A stretch of 64,000 nucleotides of DNA from Hetaerina americana (lineage: Eukaryota > Arthropoda > Insecta > Odonata > Calopterygidae), in NCBI GenBank assembly GCA_022747635.1, contig JAKTNV010000011.1, positions 20,609,481 through 20,673,480 of the forward strand. Reading direction: 5' to 3'. The notes beneath the pieces are model-generated. The model saw only the letters and a list, made by a program, of their open reading frames with translations, ran no database searches and had not been told where the DNA came from. A program made the translations under genes and the position numbers. Of this stretch, positions 41,767 through 53,230 are shown one piece after another (position 1 is the first letter of the stretch; every line of letters begins with the position of its first letter).

Positions 41767-44700
41767 ATGTGTTCCATTCTGCAGTGGAACTGCAATGGTT
41801 TTTATCGGCACAAGGAGGAGCTGGCCATTTTAATCCAAGATTTTAAACCCTCTTGTATTTGTCTCCAAGAGACCCATTTTAAGGCTGAAGATAAGGGTAT
41901 TCTGAAGGGGTTCACTGTTTTTAGAATGGATGACCTAAGTGGCCAACGAGCCCAAGGGGGAGTAGCAGTTGCGGCCCGTGAGGCCCTTTACACCTCGCGA
42001 GTCCAACTGAACTCTCCATTCCAGGCCGTCGCTGTCGAGGTGCACACCCCTGAGAGGATGACGTTATGCAACGTGTATCTGCCAGAGGGTGCACCGGTGA
42101 CCCGCCTGAACCTTGAAGCCCTTGTCCACCAGCTTCCTCAGCCGTTCATTTTGATGGGAGATTTTAATGCCCATGATCCTCTCTGGGGAGGGCCAGAAAC
42201 CCAAAGCAATAGGAGAGGTCGAATTTTATCCAACTTTATTGAGGATTTTAACCTGTTTTTATTAAATAGCGGCGAAAAAACCCGGTTTAACAGCTTCAAT
42301 GGGGAATTCTCAGCAATAGATCTTTGTCTATGCTCGAGAAGTCTAGCCCCAAAGCTGAAAATGTCCACCCACAACGATCTCTGTGGGAGTGACCATTTTC
42401 CTCTTCTACTCGTTAAAGAAGACTCTTCGCCCACCATTTCAAAACCTCCGGAAAAGTGGCGTATTAACCGTGCGGACTGGCCACTTTTCAAGCGTACGTT
42501 TACATATAAACACGACGCAAGTTTCGACGCGTTGCACAACGTCGATAAACTAAGTTCAACACTGTTGGCGGCAGCTACCAAAAGTATCCCTCGTACGTCC
42601 GGGAACATTAATCGAGCTCCTGTCCCTTGGTGGAACGGGGAATGCGACCGGGCGATTCGGGCGAGGAAAAAAGCATTGAATATTTTTAGAAAATATCCCA
42701 CGGCAACTAATCTGGCATCGTACCGCCGCCTGAGAGCGCGAGCTCGAAGGGCCGTGAAGGAGGCCAAGAGGGCTTCCTGGATAGAATACGTCTCTACCAT
42801 CAACCATCGCACGCCACTTGGTCAGGTATGGGACAAAGTCAAGAAAATCTCCGGGTCCAAGGGCTCATTTGTCATCTCGCCATTGCTTGTTGCTGGCCGG
42901 GTGGTTAATTCACCTGCCGAAATAAGCAACATATTTGCCAGTCAGTTCGCGGCCAATAGCAGTGACGAGGGCTATGCTGCGGACTTTGCGAACCGGAAGA
43001 AGCGATGCGAGAGAGTCCCTCTCAATTTTGGTGCAGGTCCTACAAGCGAATATTACAATGAGCCTTTCACGCCCTGGGAGCTTAAATCCGCCATCGAAGA
43101 CTCCCATTACACCTCGCCAGGGGCGGACGAAATCCACAACGCATTTCTCCGGAACATTCCGGAAACCGCGATTGGGGAGGTCCTAAATACCCTCAACCAA
43201 CTCTGGAACGAGGGCAGTTTTCCAAATGCCTGGCGAGAGTCCATCGTGATACCAATCCCAAAACAGGGCAAGGACAAAAATGACCCGAACAACTACCGTC
43301 CCATATCTCTCACCAGCTGCCTGTGCAAGGTGATGGAACGGATGGTAAACCGACGTCTCATGTGGTGCTTGGAGAGTCGACACCTGCTCTCCGACGCTCA
43401 GTGCGGCTTTCGGCGTGGCAGGTCCACGACAGACCATCTGGTACGCACTGAGAACTTCATCCAGGAAGCCTTTCTCCACCGTCAACACGTCATAGCAGTC
43501 TTTTTCGACCTGGAGAAGGCCTATGATAGTGTGTGGCGATGGAGAATCCTCAACACGCTCCACAAGTGGGGATTTAGAGGCAACATGGCCCTATTTATCA
43601 GGAATTTTTTAACTAACCGCCTTTTTAAAGTAAGGACTGGGAAGCACTTTTCCCGATCTTTTACACAGGAGAACGGGGTACCCCAGGGTTCAGTACTGAG
43701 CGTGACGTTATTTGCCATCGCCATCAACGACGTGGTGGAATGCATCAATGCCCCGGTGATGGCATCGCTCTATGTGGACGACCTAGCCATATTTTGCCGG
43801 TCGACACGACTGCCAAACGCTTCCAGGCAAGCCCAGGTGACTCTAAACAAACTGGGAGAGTGGTCGCGAAAGAACGGATTTCGTTTCTCCATGGAGAAAA
43901 CGAAATGCGTGCACTTTCACCGTGTTCGCGGTTACCACGTTACCCCGACCCTAACCCTGTTGGGTAGGCTTCTTCCATTTGTGGAGTCCGTCCGCTTTCT
44001 CGGCATGATCCTGGACCAAAAGCTGAACTGGCGGGAGCATATCCGCGTGTTACGCGAGAGGTGTCGCCAAACCCTCAACGTTTTAAAGTTTTTAACTCAC
44101 TCCACTTGGGGAGCAGACCGCACCACCATGCTTTTATTGTACAGAGGCTTGGTGCGATCCAAACTGGACTATGGTTCCATAGTGTATTCCTCAGGACGAG
44201 AGTCTTACTTGAGACCACTCACATGTGTCCACAATGCTGGGATACGGTTGGCCACCGGGGCATTTAGAACAAGCCCAGTCCCAAGCTTACTTGCAGACGC
44301 AGGGGAGCCTCCGTTGGAAACCCGCAGGATGATTTTAATGGGCAACTATGCCTGTAAAATTTTATCGGATACAATCCACCCTTGTTTTAACATAGTTTTT
44401 AACCAACGGTTTTTAGACTTATTTAACAGGCGGAGAAGGGCAACTAGGCCCTTTGCCGTTCGTTTTAATGATTTTATTAATGAGGTAAATTTTACATTTC
44501 CTCAAATATGCCCCGTCTCCTATGCTAAGTATCCGCCTTGGTTAACACCAATGCCGGATATTAAACTCATTGCCAGTGCACGCCGCAAAGCCAAGACGAC
44601 CGATTCCGAATACCAGCAGCTCTTTAGTACCGTCCTCAGCTCACTTTCTGACTTCGTCCCAGTCTACACCGACGGGTCAAAGTCAGAATCTGCATGTGCC

Positions 44701-45468
44701 TATGCGGTCGTGTCCCACTACCATGGAGTCGTGAGGAAAAAACTGCACACTTCTTGCAGCATTTTCACAGCCGAGCTGTCAGCCATAAGGACGGCCCTAG
44801 GAGAAATAAAAGAAAGCAATGGCTCTTTCCTCATCTGCACAGACTCGTTGAGCGCCCTAAAATCTTTATCGGTCTTTGCACCTGTGCACCCGATAGTCCA
44901 GGAGATCCATTATACCCTGTTGTCCCTTCAGAGAAAGGGGAACAGGGTCTCCTTTATATGGACTCCTGGTCACGTCGGCATAAGAGGCAACGAAAAAGCT
45001 GACCAGGCAGCGAAGGATGCCCTTCGACAACCCGAGACCGACTCCACCTTGGTTCCAATGGAGGACGTGAAGGCCGCCTTGCGGAACTCGGTCCTGCATC
45101 AGTGGAAGGAGACTTGGCAGTCTCTGCAAAATAATAAACTCAGGGCAATAAAACCGGTCGTTTCCCCATGGTCCTCTTCCATCCGGAGCATTCGGAGGGA
45201 AGAGGTCATGATTACGCGCCTGAGAATAGGACACTCTGCCCTCACTCATTCGTACCTCTTTGCGGAGGTAAAAGAACAGCCCCGCTGCAATGAGTGCCTC
45301 CAACCCCTGACGATAAAACATATCCTGACGGAATGTACAACACACCAAAGGGCCAGAGACATGTTGAAGATAAGGGGAGACTTAAGAAATATTTTAGGGG
45401 ATGACTCTGGGTCTATAAACCGAGTCTTAAGTTTTTTAAGGTCAACCGGTTTAATGGGGCAGCTTTAG
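41767..45468 (+). CDS. I-type LINE ORF2 polyprotein: AP endonuclease, reverse transcriptase, RNase H
   Basis: A 1233-residue enzyme that nicks target DNA, copies LINE RNA at the nick and removes RNA. Endonuclease, about 1-225: LQWNCNGF, CLQETHF (E35), GDFNAHDPLWGG (D132, N134) and SDHFP (D209, H210). Reverse transcriptase, about 450-730: PNNYRPISLTSCLCKVMERM, FFDLEKAYDSVW, NGVPQGSVLSVTLFAIAIND and YVDD (669-672). RNase H, about 965-1085: YTDGSKS (D969), TAELSAI (E1003), CTDSLSAL (D1026) and GNEKADQAA (D1079). Near the end is a zinc motif CNECLQPLTIKHILTEC (C1174, C1177, H1185, C1190). No stop or frameshift in 3.7 kb. Start is the ATG just after the spacer. Clade assignment to I/Nimb is by domain order and wording. 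Confidence 0.95.
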   Translation: MCSILQWNCNGFYRHKEELAILIQDFKPSCICLQETHFKAEDKGILKGFTVFRMDDLSGQRAQGGVAVAAREALYTSRVQLNSPFQAVAVEVHTPERMTLCNVYLPEGAPVTRLNLEALVHQLPQPFILMGDFNAHDPLWGGPETQSNRRGRILSNFIEDFNLFLLNSGEKTRFNSFNGEFSAIDLCLCSRSLAPKLKMSTHNDLCGSDHFPLLLVKEDSSPTISKPPEKWRINRADWPLFKRTFTYKHDASFDALHNVDKLSSTLLAAATKSIPRTSGNINRAPVPWWNGECDRAIRARKKALNIFRKYPTATNLASYRRLRARARRAVKEAKRASWIEYVSTINHRTPLGQVWDKVKKISGSKGSFVISPLLVAGRVVNSPAEISNIFASQFAANSSDEGYAADFANRKKRCERVPLNFGAGPTSEYYNEPFTPWELKSAIEDSHYTSPGADEIHNAFLRNIPETAIGEVLNTLNQLWNEGSFPNAWRESIVIPIPKQGKDKNDPNNYRPISLTSCLCKVMERMVNRRLMWCLESRHLLSDAQCGFRRGRSTTDHLVRTENFIQEAFLHRQHVIAVFFDLEKAYDSVWRWRILNTLHKWGFRGNMALFIRNFLTNRLFKVRTGKHFSRSFTQENGVPQGSVLSVTLFAIAINDVVECINAPVMASLYVDDLAIFCRSTRLPNASRQAQVTLNKLGEWSRKNGFRFSMEKTKCVHFHRVRGYHVTPTLTLLGRLLPFVESVRFLGMILDQKLNWREHIRVLRERCRQTLNVLKFLTHSTWGADRTTMLLLYRGLVRSKLDYGSIVYSSGRESYLRPLTCVHNAGIRLATGAFRTSPVPSLLADAGEPPLETRRMILMGNYACKILSDTIHPCFNIVFNQRFLDLFNRRRRATRPFAVRFNDFINEVNFTFPQICPVSYAKYPPWLTPMPDIKLIASARRKAKTTDSEYQQLFSTVLSSLSDFVPVYTDGSKSESACAYAVVSHYHGVVRKKLHTSCSIFTAELSAIRTALGEIKESNGSFLICTDSLSALKSLSVFAPVHPIVQEIHYTLLSLQRKGNRVSFIWTPGHVGIRGNEKADQAAKDALRQPETDSTLVPMEDVKAALRNSVLHQWKETWQSLQNNKLRAIKPVVSPWSSSIRSIRREEVMITRLRIGHSALTHSYLFAEVKEQPRCNECLQPLTIKHILTECTTHQRARDMLKIRGDLRNILGDDSGSINRVLSFLRSTGLMGQL

Positions 45469-45675
45469 CTTTGGAGCTCATAATTTTAATGCTTTTGATT
45501 TTAGCATTTTCCTTTTTTATCTGTTTTTTTTTGTCTATTTTATTTATTTATATATTTATTCGTATTTATTTGTTTACTTATTCCTAGTTTAAAAGGAACA
45601 TAAGTTTTACGTAATGACAGTGGTGCAAAATGACCATAGCTGTCGACGCACCCTACAAACCCCTAAAACTACTAC
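45469..45675 (+). other. 3' UTR of the I-type LINE
   Basis: AT-rich with a TTTAT-repeat section, ending CCCTAAAACTACTAC. The terminal ACTACTAC may be a short simple-repeat tail as found in related elements. Confidence 0.55.
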
Positions 45676-45685
45676 TTGAAACGAA
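45676..45685 (+). repeat. candidate target-site duplication, right
   Basis: TTGAAACGAA, identical to 39901-39910. Confidence 0.55.
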
Positions 45686-46610
45686 ATTTGCAAGCTCCAA
45701 CCCGGATTTAGCACTTTCCAATCATGGTGACAAACTTGCGTCATTACCAAGGTTACACTGATTTAAAAAAATTTTCTAGTTGTTTCCTTTGAATAATAAT
45801 CCGAAGAAGTAGATGGGGAGAGGGAGAGTAGGGTGAAGGAGAAGAGGGATGAAAAATTTGGTGGAGGAAAGTTGGAAGATGCATGGGAACATCTTGTCAT
45901 TTCTAGACGCTTTCGAAGGATGAGACATTGAAATTATGAGAAAATAATTGCTTACAGAGGAAGTAGGAAAAGAACTATTTATTTAACTGAAAAAGGATGT
46001 TTGTTTAATACATAACGGTTGTCCTTACTGAGATTTGTAGCATTTGAGCAATTTCCAGTAATGCAAGCAACACGTCGCACATAAAGTTAAGATGGCAAAA
46101 GAAACGCTTATGGTTTTCTTTCCTCCAGCCAATTACTTACAGATGATCTTTGATGATGGTGTCCAGAACCCATTGAGATGTGTAGAAGATTTTGCTGAAA
46201 ACTAATATAAGGGTTCACGTATTTAGTGTCGGATGCCAAGTTGTGTTTTGTTAGGAGGGACTAGGAAATGTATTCTCTTTACGAAACCGGTAGAATACCA
46301 ATAATAATATTGACTTTTATCAACAAGATAATCAACCATAGATAAACGTTTAGAATTAAGTTTTGCTTGTGCCTTTTTCTCGGAAGATCATCGCTGTAAT
46401 GATTTCTAACCCAACGTTTGCCCGTTTGCCGGAACATATTATTCACATTTGTAGAAACTGTAGGATATTCTGAACAGGTATTTTTTGACGAAATCCCACG
46501 CCAATGTGGACATAAATGCGAGAGAACACATGCAAAATCGTTCGCCTTGACCAGATTTTGAAACTGGATTCTAAGTGTAAGAGGGCGCGTCAATGTCGTT
46601 ATCCGATACT
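45686..46610. other. unassigned DNA with possible LINE debris
   Basis: 46205-46265 (TGCCAAGTTGTGTTTTGTTA) resembles the 3' part of family R copies. Nothing else recognised. Confidence 0.35.
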
Positions 46611-46619
46611 AGCTAAAGA

Positions 46620-46700
46620 ACAATGGTCGAATATCCAAGGGACCCGGGTTTAAGTCCCGGCCTTGACGGTGAAATTCTCGAATTTAAATACTTCATCCGT
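46620..46700 (+). repeat. tRNA-like 3' half (B-box fragment)
   Basis: GACCCGGGTTTAAGTCCCGG is a T-arm-like hairpin with a B-box near consensus. No A-box is evident at the proper distance. Likely a SINE remnant. Confidence 0.4.
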
Positions 46701-48160
46701 GCATTGATGTCTGATTTATGCTACGTATAAGATGCATAATTTATTTACTCATCTTTTACTCTATGTATTTGTATTGCATTAATTCTGGAGTGTAAACGTT
46801 GATGCGATATAATTAGTGTAAATCAACCTTAGATAAATCTTGGTAAATAATGTAAATTGTTATTCCGCATTTAAAATTATTGATACTACCCATTACTCTC
46901 TCGTTTCTGCCTTTTTAATCATTTCCTAAGTAACTGTCATACGCTACTTTTCCGGTCAAAATATAATTTTCCCATTGTCATTTGCTCGTGATTTTGTTAT
47001 CCTGTATGGTGATAGATAGGCTATATTTAGTGTCCTCAAAAACAGTTTTTCAAAAACACCTCCATTGGTAGAGGCTCCCTATCGGTTTGTATCGGACAGA
47101 GCAATAGCGTGAAATGAACTTTGTGACTTGATACTTCACTAAAAGTCGGTTATTTACCGCTTCTCCATTGTATGATCGTCTGATAGATATTACTTTTTTG
47201 GAACATATTTCATTTCTCTTATCTTGTTGCATTGATTTTATTTGCTTTGACTTCTCGCGAGGAGTTGGAAGGAGCGGGGCCGGCGTCATATTCACAATTG
47301 TGCGTGTTAGTCTTTACGATGTTCAATTGCAACGACTGACCCATGTTGATTCACAACAACTTCTCAGAACTTTTCGAATCGTTTACTCTCCTTTAACCCG
47401 CTCGGGCAAGGGTACGTTTTACGCTCTAGCCTACAACACTTTTGTTTTCCAGCGGTTTCCACACCTTCGCCAGTTCCAAGCGTGGAATTTCAACTACCAT
47501 AGCAACTACGATGCTCTATCGACTGTCAGCGTAGTCTTGTATGTTGTTATCACGGTTTAAAAAAATGTATCCGCATCCAGCTTTGACTTTAATTTCATTT
47601 GGGCCAATACAGGTATGTTTAGGTATCTATGGTTGATTATGCTTATCTGAATTTGGCTTTTTGACAAACCTAATTAATGATCACGCGTCTGTGTAATCGA
47701 CTCCTTATACACATTCTTCCATAAGAATACTAGTACGTGCATTGATACCCTACACCACGTTCGTTTAGTGTTTTTGTGATTTAAAAATAAATTGAATTAA
47801 AAACTTAATCTAATGAATGTTATCTTCTTTTACAGGTAAGCTCATCTTGTGTGTGTCCAACGCCATAGCGGGGATGACGTGTGTGAATGGTGTGTCTTTC
47901 TGGAGGAGTGGTGAGATATTTGGAATTTCATTTCCACAGTGTTTCACATTAGTAGTAAATCCAAATGATTAAAATTCAAATCTCTAAGCCATCATCTAAT
48001 TATTTGATAGCCTATGAGTTTAATAGGAGCGGAATAATAATGAAAAGAAGTAGTGAACGGTAGGAAATTTATTTTTTTTCCCTACTGACACTCCTGTCCT
48101 CTCTATCCTGGTTTAATTCGGCCCATTAGGTTTGGTAGGTGCGCTGTTTAGGCGCGCTCT
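46701..48160. other. unassigned DNA
   Basis: The 130-codon frame at 47168-47560 (plus) has no domain I know and looks like chance in hydrophobic, T-rich DNA. Confidence 0.35.
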
Positions 48161-48167
48161 ATAGGCT

Positions 48168-48355
48168 GTGAGAAAAGCAAGGCAAAATCCCAGGAACGTA
48201 TAAAAAGATGGATAATTAGATATTGAGAGGCAGGGATATTATAAACGGCGCGATAGAATGGAAGAGTGTTCGGTAAACATTGATGAGGGGTATAGAGAGT
48301 CAAAAGCTGTGAAGGACCATCCAAAACCCACGTACATTTGATATGTACATTACAC
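48168..48355 (+). mobile_element. family R LINE fragment
   Basis: GAGAAAAGCAAGGCAAAATC and the end GAAGGACCATCCAAAACCCA. Short and strongly decayed. Confidence 0.45.
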
Positions 48356-49215
48356 TTACCAAGAATGAAACTGGGCTATACTCGGACATGATGGAAGGGG
48401 CAGCATGCACTAGAATTCTGGAAATAGTATATGCTGATAAAATTACGGTAAAAGACCATTGTAATGGTTAATATTAACTAGTGAAAATTCTGAATTGATT
48501 GATTGTGGCATAGTGCTACATTATCTTAGCCCTCTAAAATGCTTTTAGCTGTAGCATTCTTCGCATACAATAGGGTTGTGATGAATGGAAACAGTTGCAA
48601 TTCTTTCCAATAAAGGAGTCTGAAGCGGTGGTCATTAATGGGCGTGGCTGAACCAACACAAACATTATTATCCCTTCGAATTTTGGTCTGTGATATTCTT
48701 GAGGAACGTGGCAAATACGAGCGTTTGACAGTTATTTTCAGGCGCCTATCTGTGGCATTTCATAAAAAGAATAAAATTAACGAATTGAAATTGGCTAAAT
48801 ATTTTTTTCTGACTCATGTTTTGACTCGTGCAAAAAATACACGGAAAATTATCTTGGAAATGAACCTGCCGAGTAGGAAAAAAAAGTAAGAGAACGTTTT
48901 TTGTGGGCTTGAATGAGTTTATTTCATTCATGAAAAAGTTATTTCGCCTTCATGGCAACTTTATTTACGGCACCGGAAGGACATCGTATGAATGGCCGGA
49001 GATTGATATCGTTCGCGTTGCCGAGTCGTTGAGGTCCAGACGACCTTGCGGCGGACCGAGGACCACCTAGTAAATCCGTATTCCTTGAGACTGGGCTGGT
49101 GACAGCCCATGGGCGTCATCATGAATGGCAACTCCCAATCATCGCAGTGCAAGCAATGGAAGAGAGATGCAAAAGACGAACATCTTCGGAAGAATGAGCG
49201 TGCCTCTCTCTCTAA
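48356..49215. other. unassigned DNA
   Basis: An 83-codon Lys/Leu-rich frame at 48638-48889 is not recognisable. No repeat noticed. Confidence 0.35.
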
Positions 49216-49990
49216 CCCCTCGGTTACGTAAAATCGTGAAGGGAAGGGGTGTAGAGAGGAAGGGGAATTTTTTTTTCTTCAACATCCTCCTCCCTTACCC
49301 GCAATTCCCTTCCCAATCTGCCGCGATTTTTTTTTCTTTTACGGCTCCAGGAGGGGAATTTGTTTTCCTGTCTCATACTCTCCTCGATTTATTTTTTCCA
49401 TTGGAGGAGAAATATTGGGGAAGTGAAGTAGTAGGGGGTGGTATCTATTGGGAGGGATCACCAGCGTGGGGCATCACTCGTTCTTCACCTGTTCCCTTCG
49501 AACCGCGTCGGTGGGGACGCGCGGAAAAGAATTGATATCCCTCAGACGAACAGACGCAGGTACATACGTTTGACTGACTTTGACGAGCGGGGAGAGGATG
49601 CGGTCGTTCTCCGTAGAACGGAGAGAGGGGTGTGGGGGGGGGACGAAGAGATGTGAGCATATGGACCGAGACGGATGACTCCCTCTTTCTCGCGGAATAG
49701 GATGGATGAGGAAGGAGGCGGGTGCATGACGGGAAGGTTACCAACCAGGCGGCCGCCCATGTAATAAGGGGAGTCGCAGAGGCGACGACACTCCCGTGTC
49801 TCGCACATCCCTGCCGCTTCCCCTCTCTGGACCGCGTCATTCATATTCTCCTTCCTCCCTCCCACCACCTCTTTCACTCGAAACTACGCGATCTCTTTCG
49901 TCTGTCAACCAAGCGGGGTCCAGTATCAAAAGTATCACTGGAGTTTCTCCACTAAAGGCCCTGCTCCCCGAGAATTTTGGAGACTGAGAC
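49216..49990. other. C/T- and G/A-rich block
   Basis: Alternating pyrimidine- and purine-rich runs, GC-rich. Frames up to 136 codons on both strands are compositional. Confidence 0.45.
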
Positions 49991-50920
49991 TCTTCTCTCA
50001 CTCCGAGCGTCTTGGAGTTTTGTTTTTAATTCAACCGCGTAATGCTAACGCTCGAGATGTGTGCCGTTGGCCACTCTGAGATGAAAACCCAGATTCTTGT
50101 GGCAATTCAACTCCAAATTAGTGGCTTTGCCGGACCAGTATATCAACACAGCTGTAACAATTGAATTCACATTACATTTACTGCAATTTATTAGGTTTTT
50201 TTAAGTATGGGTCTCAAGGAGGAGGTGGTATTGTGAGTTCATCATACGAAAAAATAATGTACTTTTAAAATTAATATTTTTAAAAAATTATCCCAGACTA
50301 TCGACTTTCGCAGTAGCTGTTTATAATGTTTACGAAGCCTCGGCTCATCTTTCGGCATAAACAATAGTACACGTTTTTAAATAATATAATAAATCCCAGG
50401 GAAAGAATGCGACAGTTAAATTGTCGCCCCTCATCGAAGTGATTGAATTGAAGTCTCAATTCTGAGTGAAACTATTGCCGCAATCTGTGTGTGAACATTA
50501 TTTTCAAAAACTCAATGTTTTTCGATCTCAATAATATCCAGAAAAGTGTGTCCAAATTGGATCTACCCTCTGGTCCTTTGCTTATGTTTACCATAATAAT
50601 GCAAAAAATTAGAAGATCCTACTCTGTATTGTTTTTGGCGTGATGTGCCCCCAAAGAAACTGGCAAGGAAAAGTAATTTTCAGATTTATATAACATTTTT
50701 AAGACGAAACGTCACATAATTTTCAGCTGATTCTTCCCAACTGGATCATGTGCGTACATATCAGTATTTTTTTTTACCTTGCATTGCCTTGGCTTTTTTT
50801 TGTTCGCTTCTCAATTTCATTCACTTGAGTGTTCTAATATCATCAGCACCTAAAATTGCGGAAGGATAACTTAGAAGTCTGGAATCATTGGGAAACTTTT
50901 CGGGAATCAATGAAAGAAAC
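49991..50920. other. unassigned AT-rich DNA
   Basis: No gene or repeat recognised. Confidence 0.4.
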
Positions 50921-50924
50921 GTCG

Positions 50925-51870
50925 AGTGAGAATGTTAAGAAAAGATTAGAGAAAACTTTGATATGGAGCGTACGTCTACATCCACACTGCACTCCACAAG
51001 GGCAATGAAGAATATTAGTTCATCCATACATTTGAATATATGTTAGCTGATATGCATTAACAATTGGGAACATACATTTCTATGTTTAGTATTTATTGGT
51101 ATGTTTGAATTAATCATTAAATTTTATCCTTTAAGGTAATATATTCCGGCAGTTGCAAACTATTTTAATGTTGATCTTTTTAACGCCCGCGGGAAGAACG
51201 CGTGTTTGAATCTCCAAGGGACGGTATCTAATCTCTCTTATTTTATCCGCGTGATCGAATATATCAGTATACTATAATTTCGCGCCATACTGGGCGCCAA
51301 ATTATGCTCATGCGTCTGCGTCGCAAGAAAGCTCAAGTGCCTTGTATCTTTTAAAAAAAGTCTTTGCGTTTTTCCCTCTCTCTTCGAGAATAAACAGGCA
51401 CCCAACCTAATTCCTCCAACATAACCCTCACGGTTGCTATATACTCGTAGCAATTTTTAACAAACTTATTGGGTTTTTCTGAAAATATTCCAATTCCTTA
51501 ATTTACGTTTTCTCCTATATATCTTAGATACTTTCCGCATATTCTCAGCGTAGCGTGGTAGTTTTGTAAGGGTTGTTGTGTAAAGGTGATGGGGGTAGAT
51601 AAGAGGCCATTGAAATATAGGTGTGGATAAGGATGGGAAAAATAAAACCGGCGTTATGACAAGTGAATGGAAAAGTCATAGACATAGTGAGAGAAGAATG
51701 AAATATTTGGTGGGATCAATTCAAATAATACAGGAAAAGTGCAATCTTGGAAATAGGGTCTTATAGGGATGTTGTTGACTAACATAGAGGGAAGATTGTA
51801 AGTTAAAGAATGGCATGTTGATCGAAATGAAGTGTGGTAGTTGGAATGTGAAGTTAATGCATGTATTAAT
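50925..51870 (+). mobile_element. family R LINE fragments, possibly one copy split by later insertion
   Basis: 50925-50972 has AATGTTAAGAAAAGATTAGA then ACTTTGATATGGAGCG, the segment before YGSETW. 51590-51860 has GGTGTGGATAAGGATGGGAA and the later C-terminal text. In other copies these parts are nearly adjacent. The roughly 600 bp between them starts with CGTCTACATCCACACTGCAC, which resembles a LINE tail. Confidence 0.45.
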
Positions 51871-52225
51871 GTGATATGAATGTATTAATGTGATATCTGT
51901 TGTTACGGCTATTAGTGTTGCATTTGGGGGACTTCGAACTGAGGCAGTACCTAGTTCTTGTGCTGATGAAAATCTTTTATAGTCTGTTGAATACGACAGT
52001 TAAAAAACATCACTGAATAGCTACATTTCTCTTGAGAAAAAGCTCTAGAAAAATGCCCTGTGCAATTAGCCTTCTGCTTGTCCTGTTGTGCCGTCATTTT
52101 ATTCTCTGAGGTACAACCCTGTACTTATATATGTATGTATCAAATTAACCCTCCAACACGAATGCACGTTCTGCCCCCATTACACTCACATCCCCTCTCC
52201 CACCTCCGAAAAATAACGTGCCGTA
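51871..52225. other. unassigned DNA
   Basis: No gene or repeat recognised. Confidence 0.4.
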
Positions 52226-52234
52226 TATTAGTTA

Positions 52235-52540
52235 ACTTGCGTGTAAGGGGATCCGGATGATTCCTATCGCGTCTGCCGGTGTTTGAATCCTGGTGATATC
52301 AGAATTATTCAGGGACATGGGACCGATCCCTAACTGTGGTGCTATGTGGAGCGAGCACTTCAAGTTGAGTGCTCCGTCAGTTGGATGGGACGTTAAACTG
52401 TGTGACCCTTTGGCGCCATTCGTGAATATTACCCCATTGTCGACGCTTGGTTTCTCACTACCTTTCCTCCATTCCCTGTTTATCTCTTTATCCTACCTCT
52501 ACCAAAGCGCAAGTGGACGTAGCTTTCGGTCGCCTTACCT
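52235..52540 (+). mobile_element. tRNA-headed SINE with GGATGGGACGTTAAAC core (SINE-G, copy 2)
   Basis: A tRNA-like head ends with B-box-like CGGTGTTTGAATCCTGG (about 52273-52290). From 52324 the body aligns with the reverse complement of 20709-20906, including CGATCCCTA, the identical core GGATGGGACGTTAAACTG, TTGGCGCCATTCGT, CGACGCTTGGTTTCTC and TCGGTCGCCTTACCT. Both copies are old outside the core. Confidence 0.8.
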
Positions 52541-52559
52541 AATGACTATGACTTGTATC

Positions 52560-53090
52560 ATATATAAGATATGACCAAGGATAAACATTCTCCCACCCTC
52601 CATTCGTCGCTCTCCTTACCCTCCCCCCTCTCCCCCACCCCACCGCGAGCCAACGCACACCCGGACGTCTCATTCAGGTCGCACAAGATTCCTCCTTTTG
52701 GCGAACACATGTCGGAGGAAAGGAGTAATGTTGGGGGTGTGGGAGGGAGAGAGGACAACGGTTGAGGGGGATGGATCTTCGTTCTGTCACCCCTCCCCAT
52801 ACGCGACGCTTGTTGACTGTCCCCGGAATCTGTGGCAGGTGTCAGTCAAAAGCCTTATTGCCCCTCCCCTTCTCCTCCGCTTCCACTATCCCACTCCCAC
52901 GCCTACCTCCCCATAGCACGATGTCCCCCGGTGGCCCTCTCACTTCTTCATAATATGCTCAAACCTCTGCCAGATCTCTCCCATCTTATTTATCCTCCCC
53001 CTCCCCCACACCACCACCCTCCTCTCTCCCACGAGACCACCGCAAGCGTTTTACCTTCACATCCTCCTGCGTAGAGACAGAGAGGGTGTC
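52560..53090. other. C/T-rich block
   Basis: Runs of CCCTCC and CTCCC. Frames up to 80 codons are low complexity. Confidence 0.5.
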
Positions 53091-53144
53091 CCTGCAATGC
53101 AATCTTCAAAGAGGACCATCCATCCAAGTGTTGGTTTGTGTATT

Positions 53145-53230
53145 AGCGCGGCCTGTGGCATCATCTACGCCGTGTCCTGGAAGTCTCCCAGGAGAGACGT
53201 GTGGCAGGGGATGTTAGGTCAACAGACTTG
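53145..53230 (-). mobile_element. decayed family L-like 3' end
   Basis: GACGTGTGGCAGGGGATGTTAG then GTCAACAGAC matches the hairpin side and the GTGTTAGGTCACCA text of family L. The tail side is degraded. Confidence 0.5.

Larger units (their letters stand above)
39911..45675 (+). mobile_element. apparently full-length I-type non-LTR retrotransposon, 5765 bp
   Basis: Order: 5' UTR of about 600 bp, ORF1 with zinc knuckles, a 90-bp AT-rich spacer, ORF2 with endonuclease, reverse transcriptase and RNase H, and a 3' UTR of about 200 bp. Both ORFs are open and all catalytic residues I checked are present. It is bracketed by a 10-bp direct repeat. The two-ORF plan with RNase H and a multi-CCHC ORF1 fits the I/Nimb group of LINEs. 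Confidence 0.9.

Noticed and set aside
42138..42812. 224-codon minus-strand frame inside the LINE ORF2, and similar shadows at 41016-41669 and 44866-45348
   Set aside because: Antisense shadows of the coding LINE frames.
47168..47560. 130-codon frame
   Set aside because: No domain and no supporting context. Consistent with chance in T-rich DNA.
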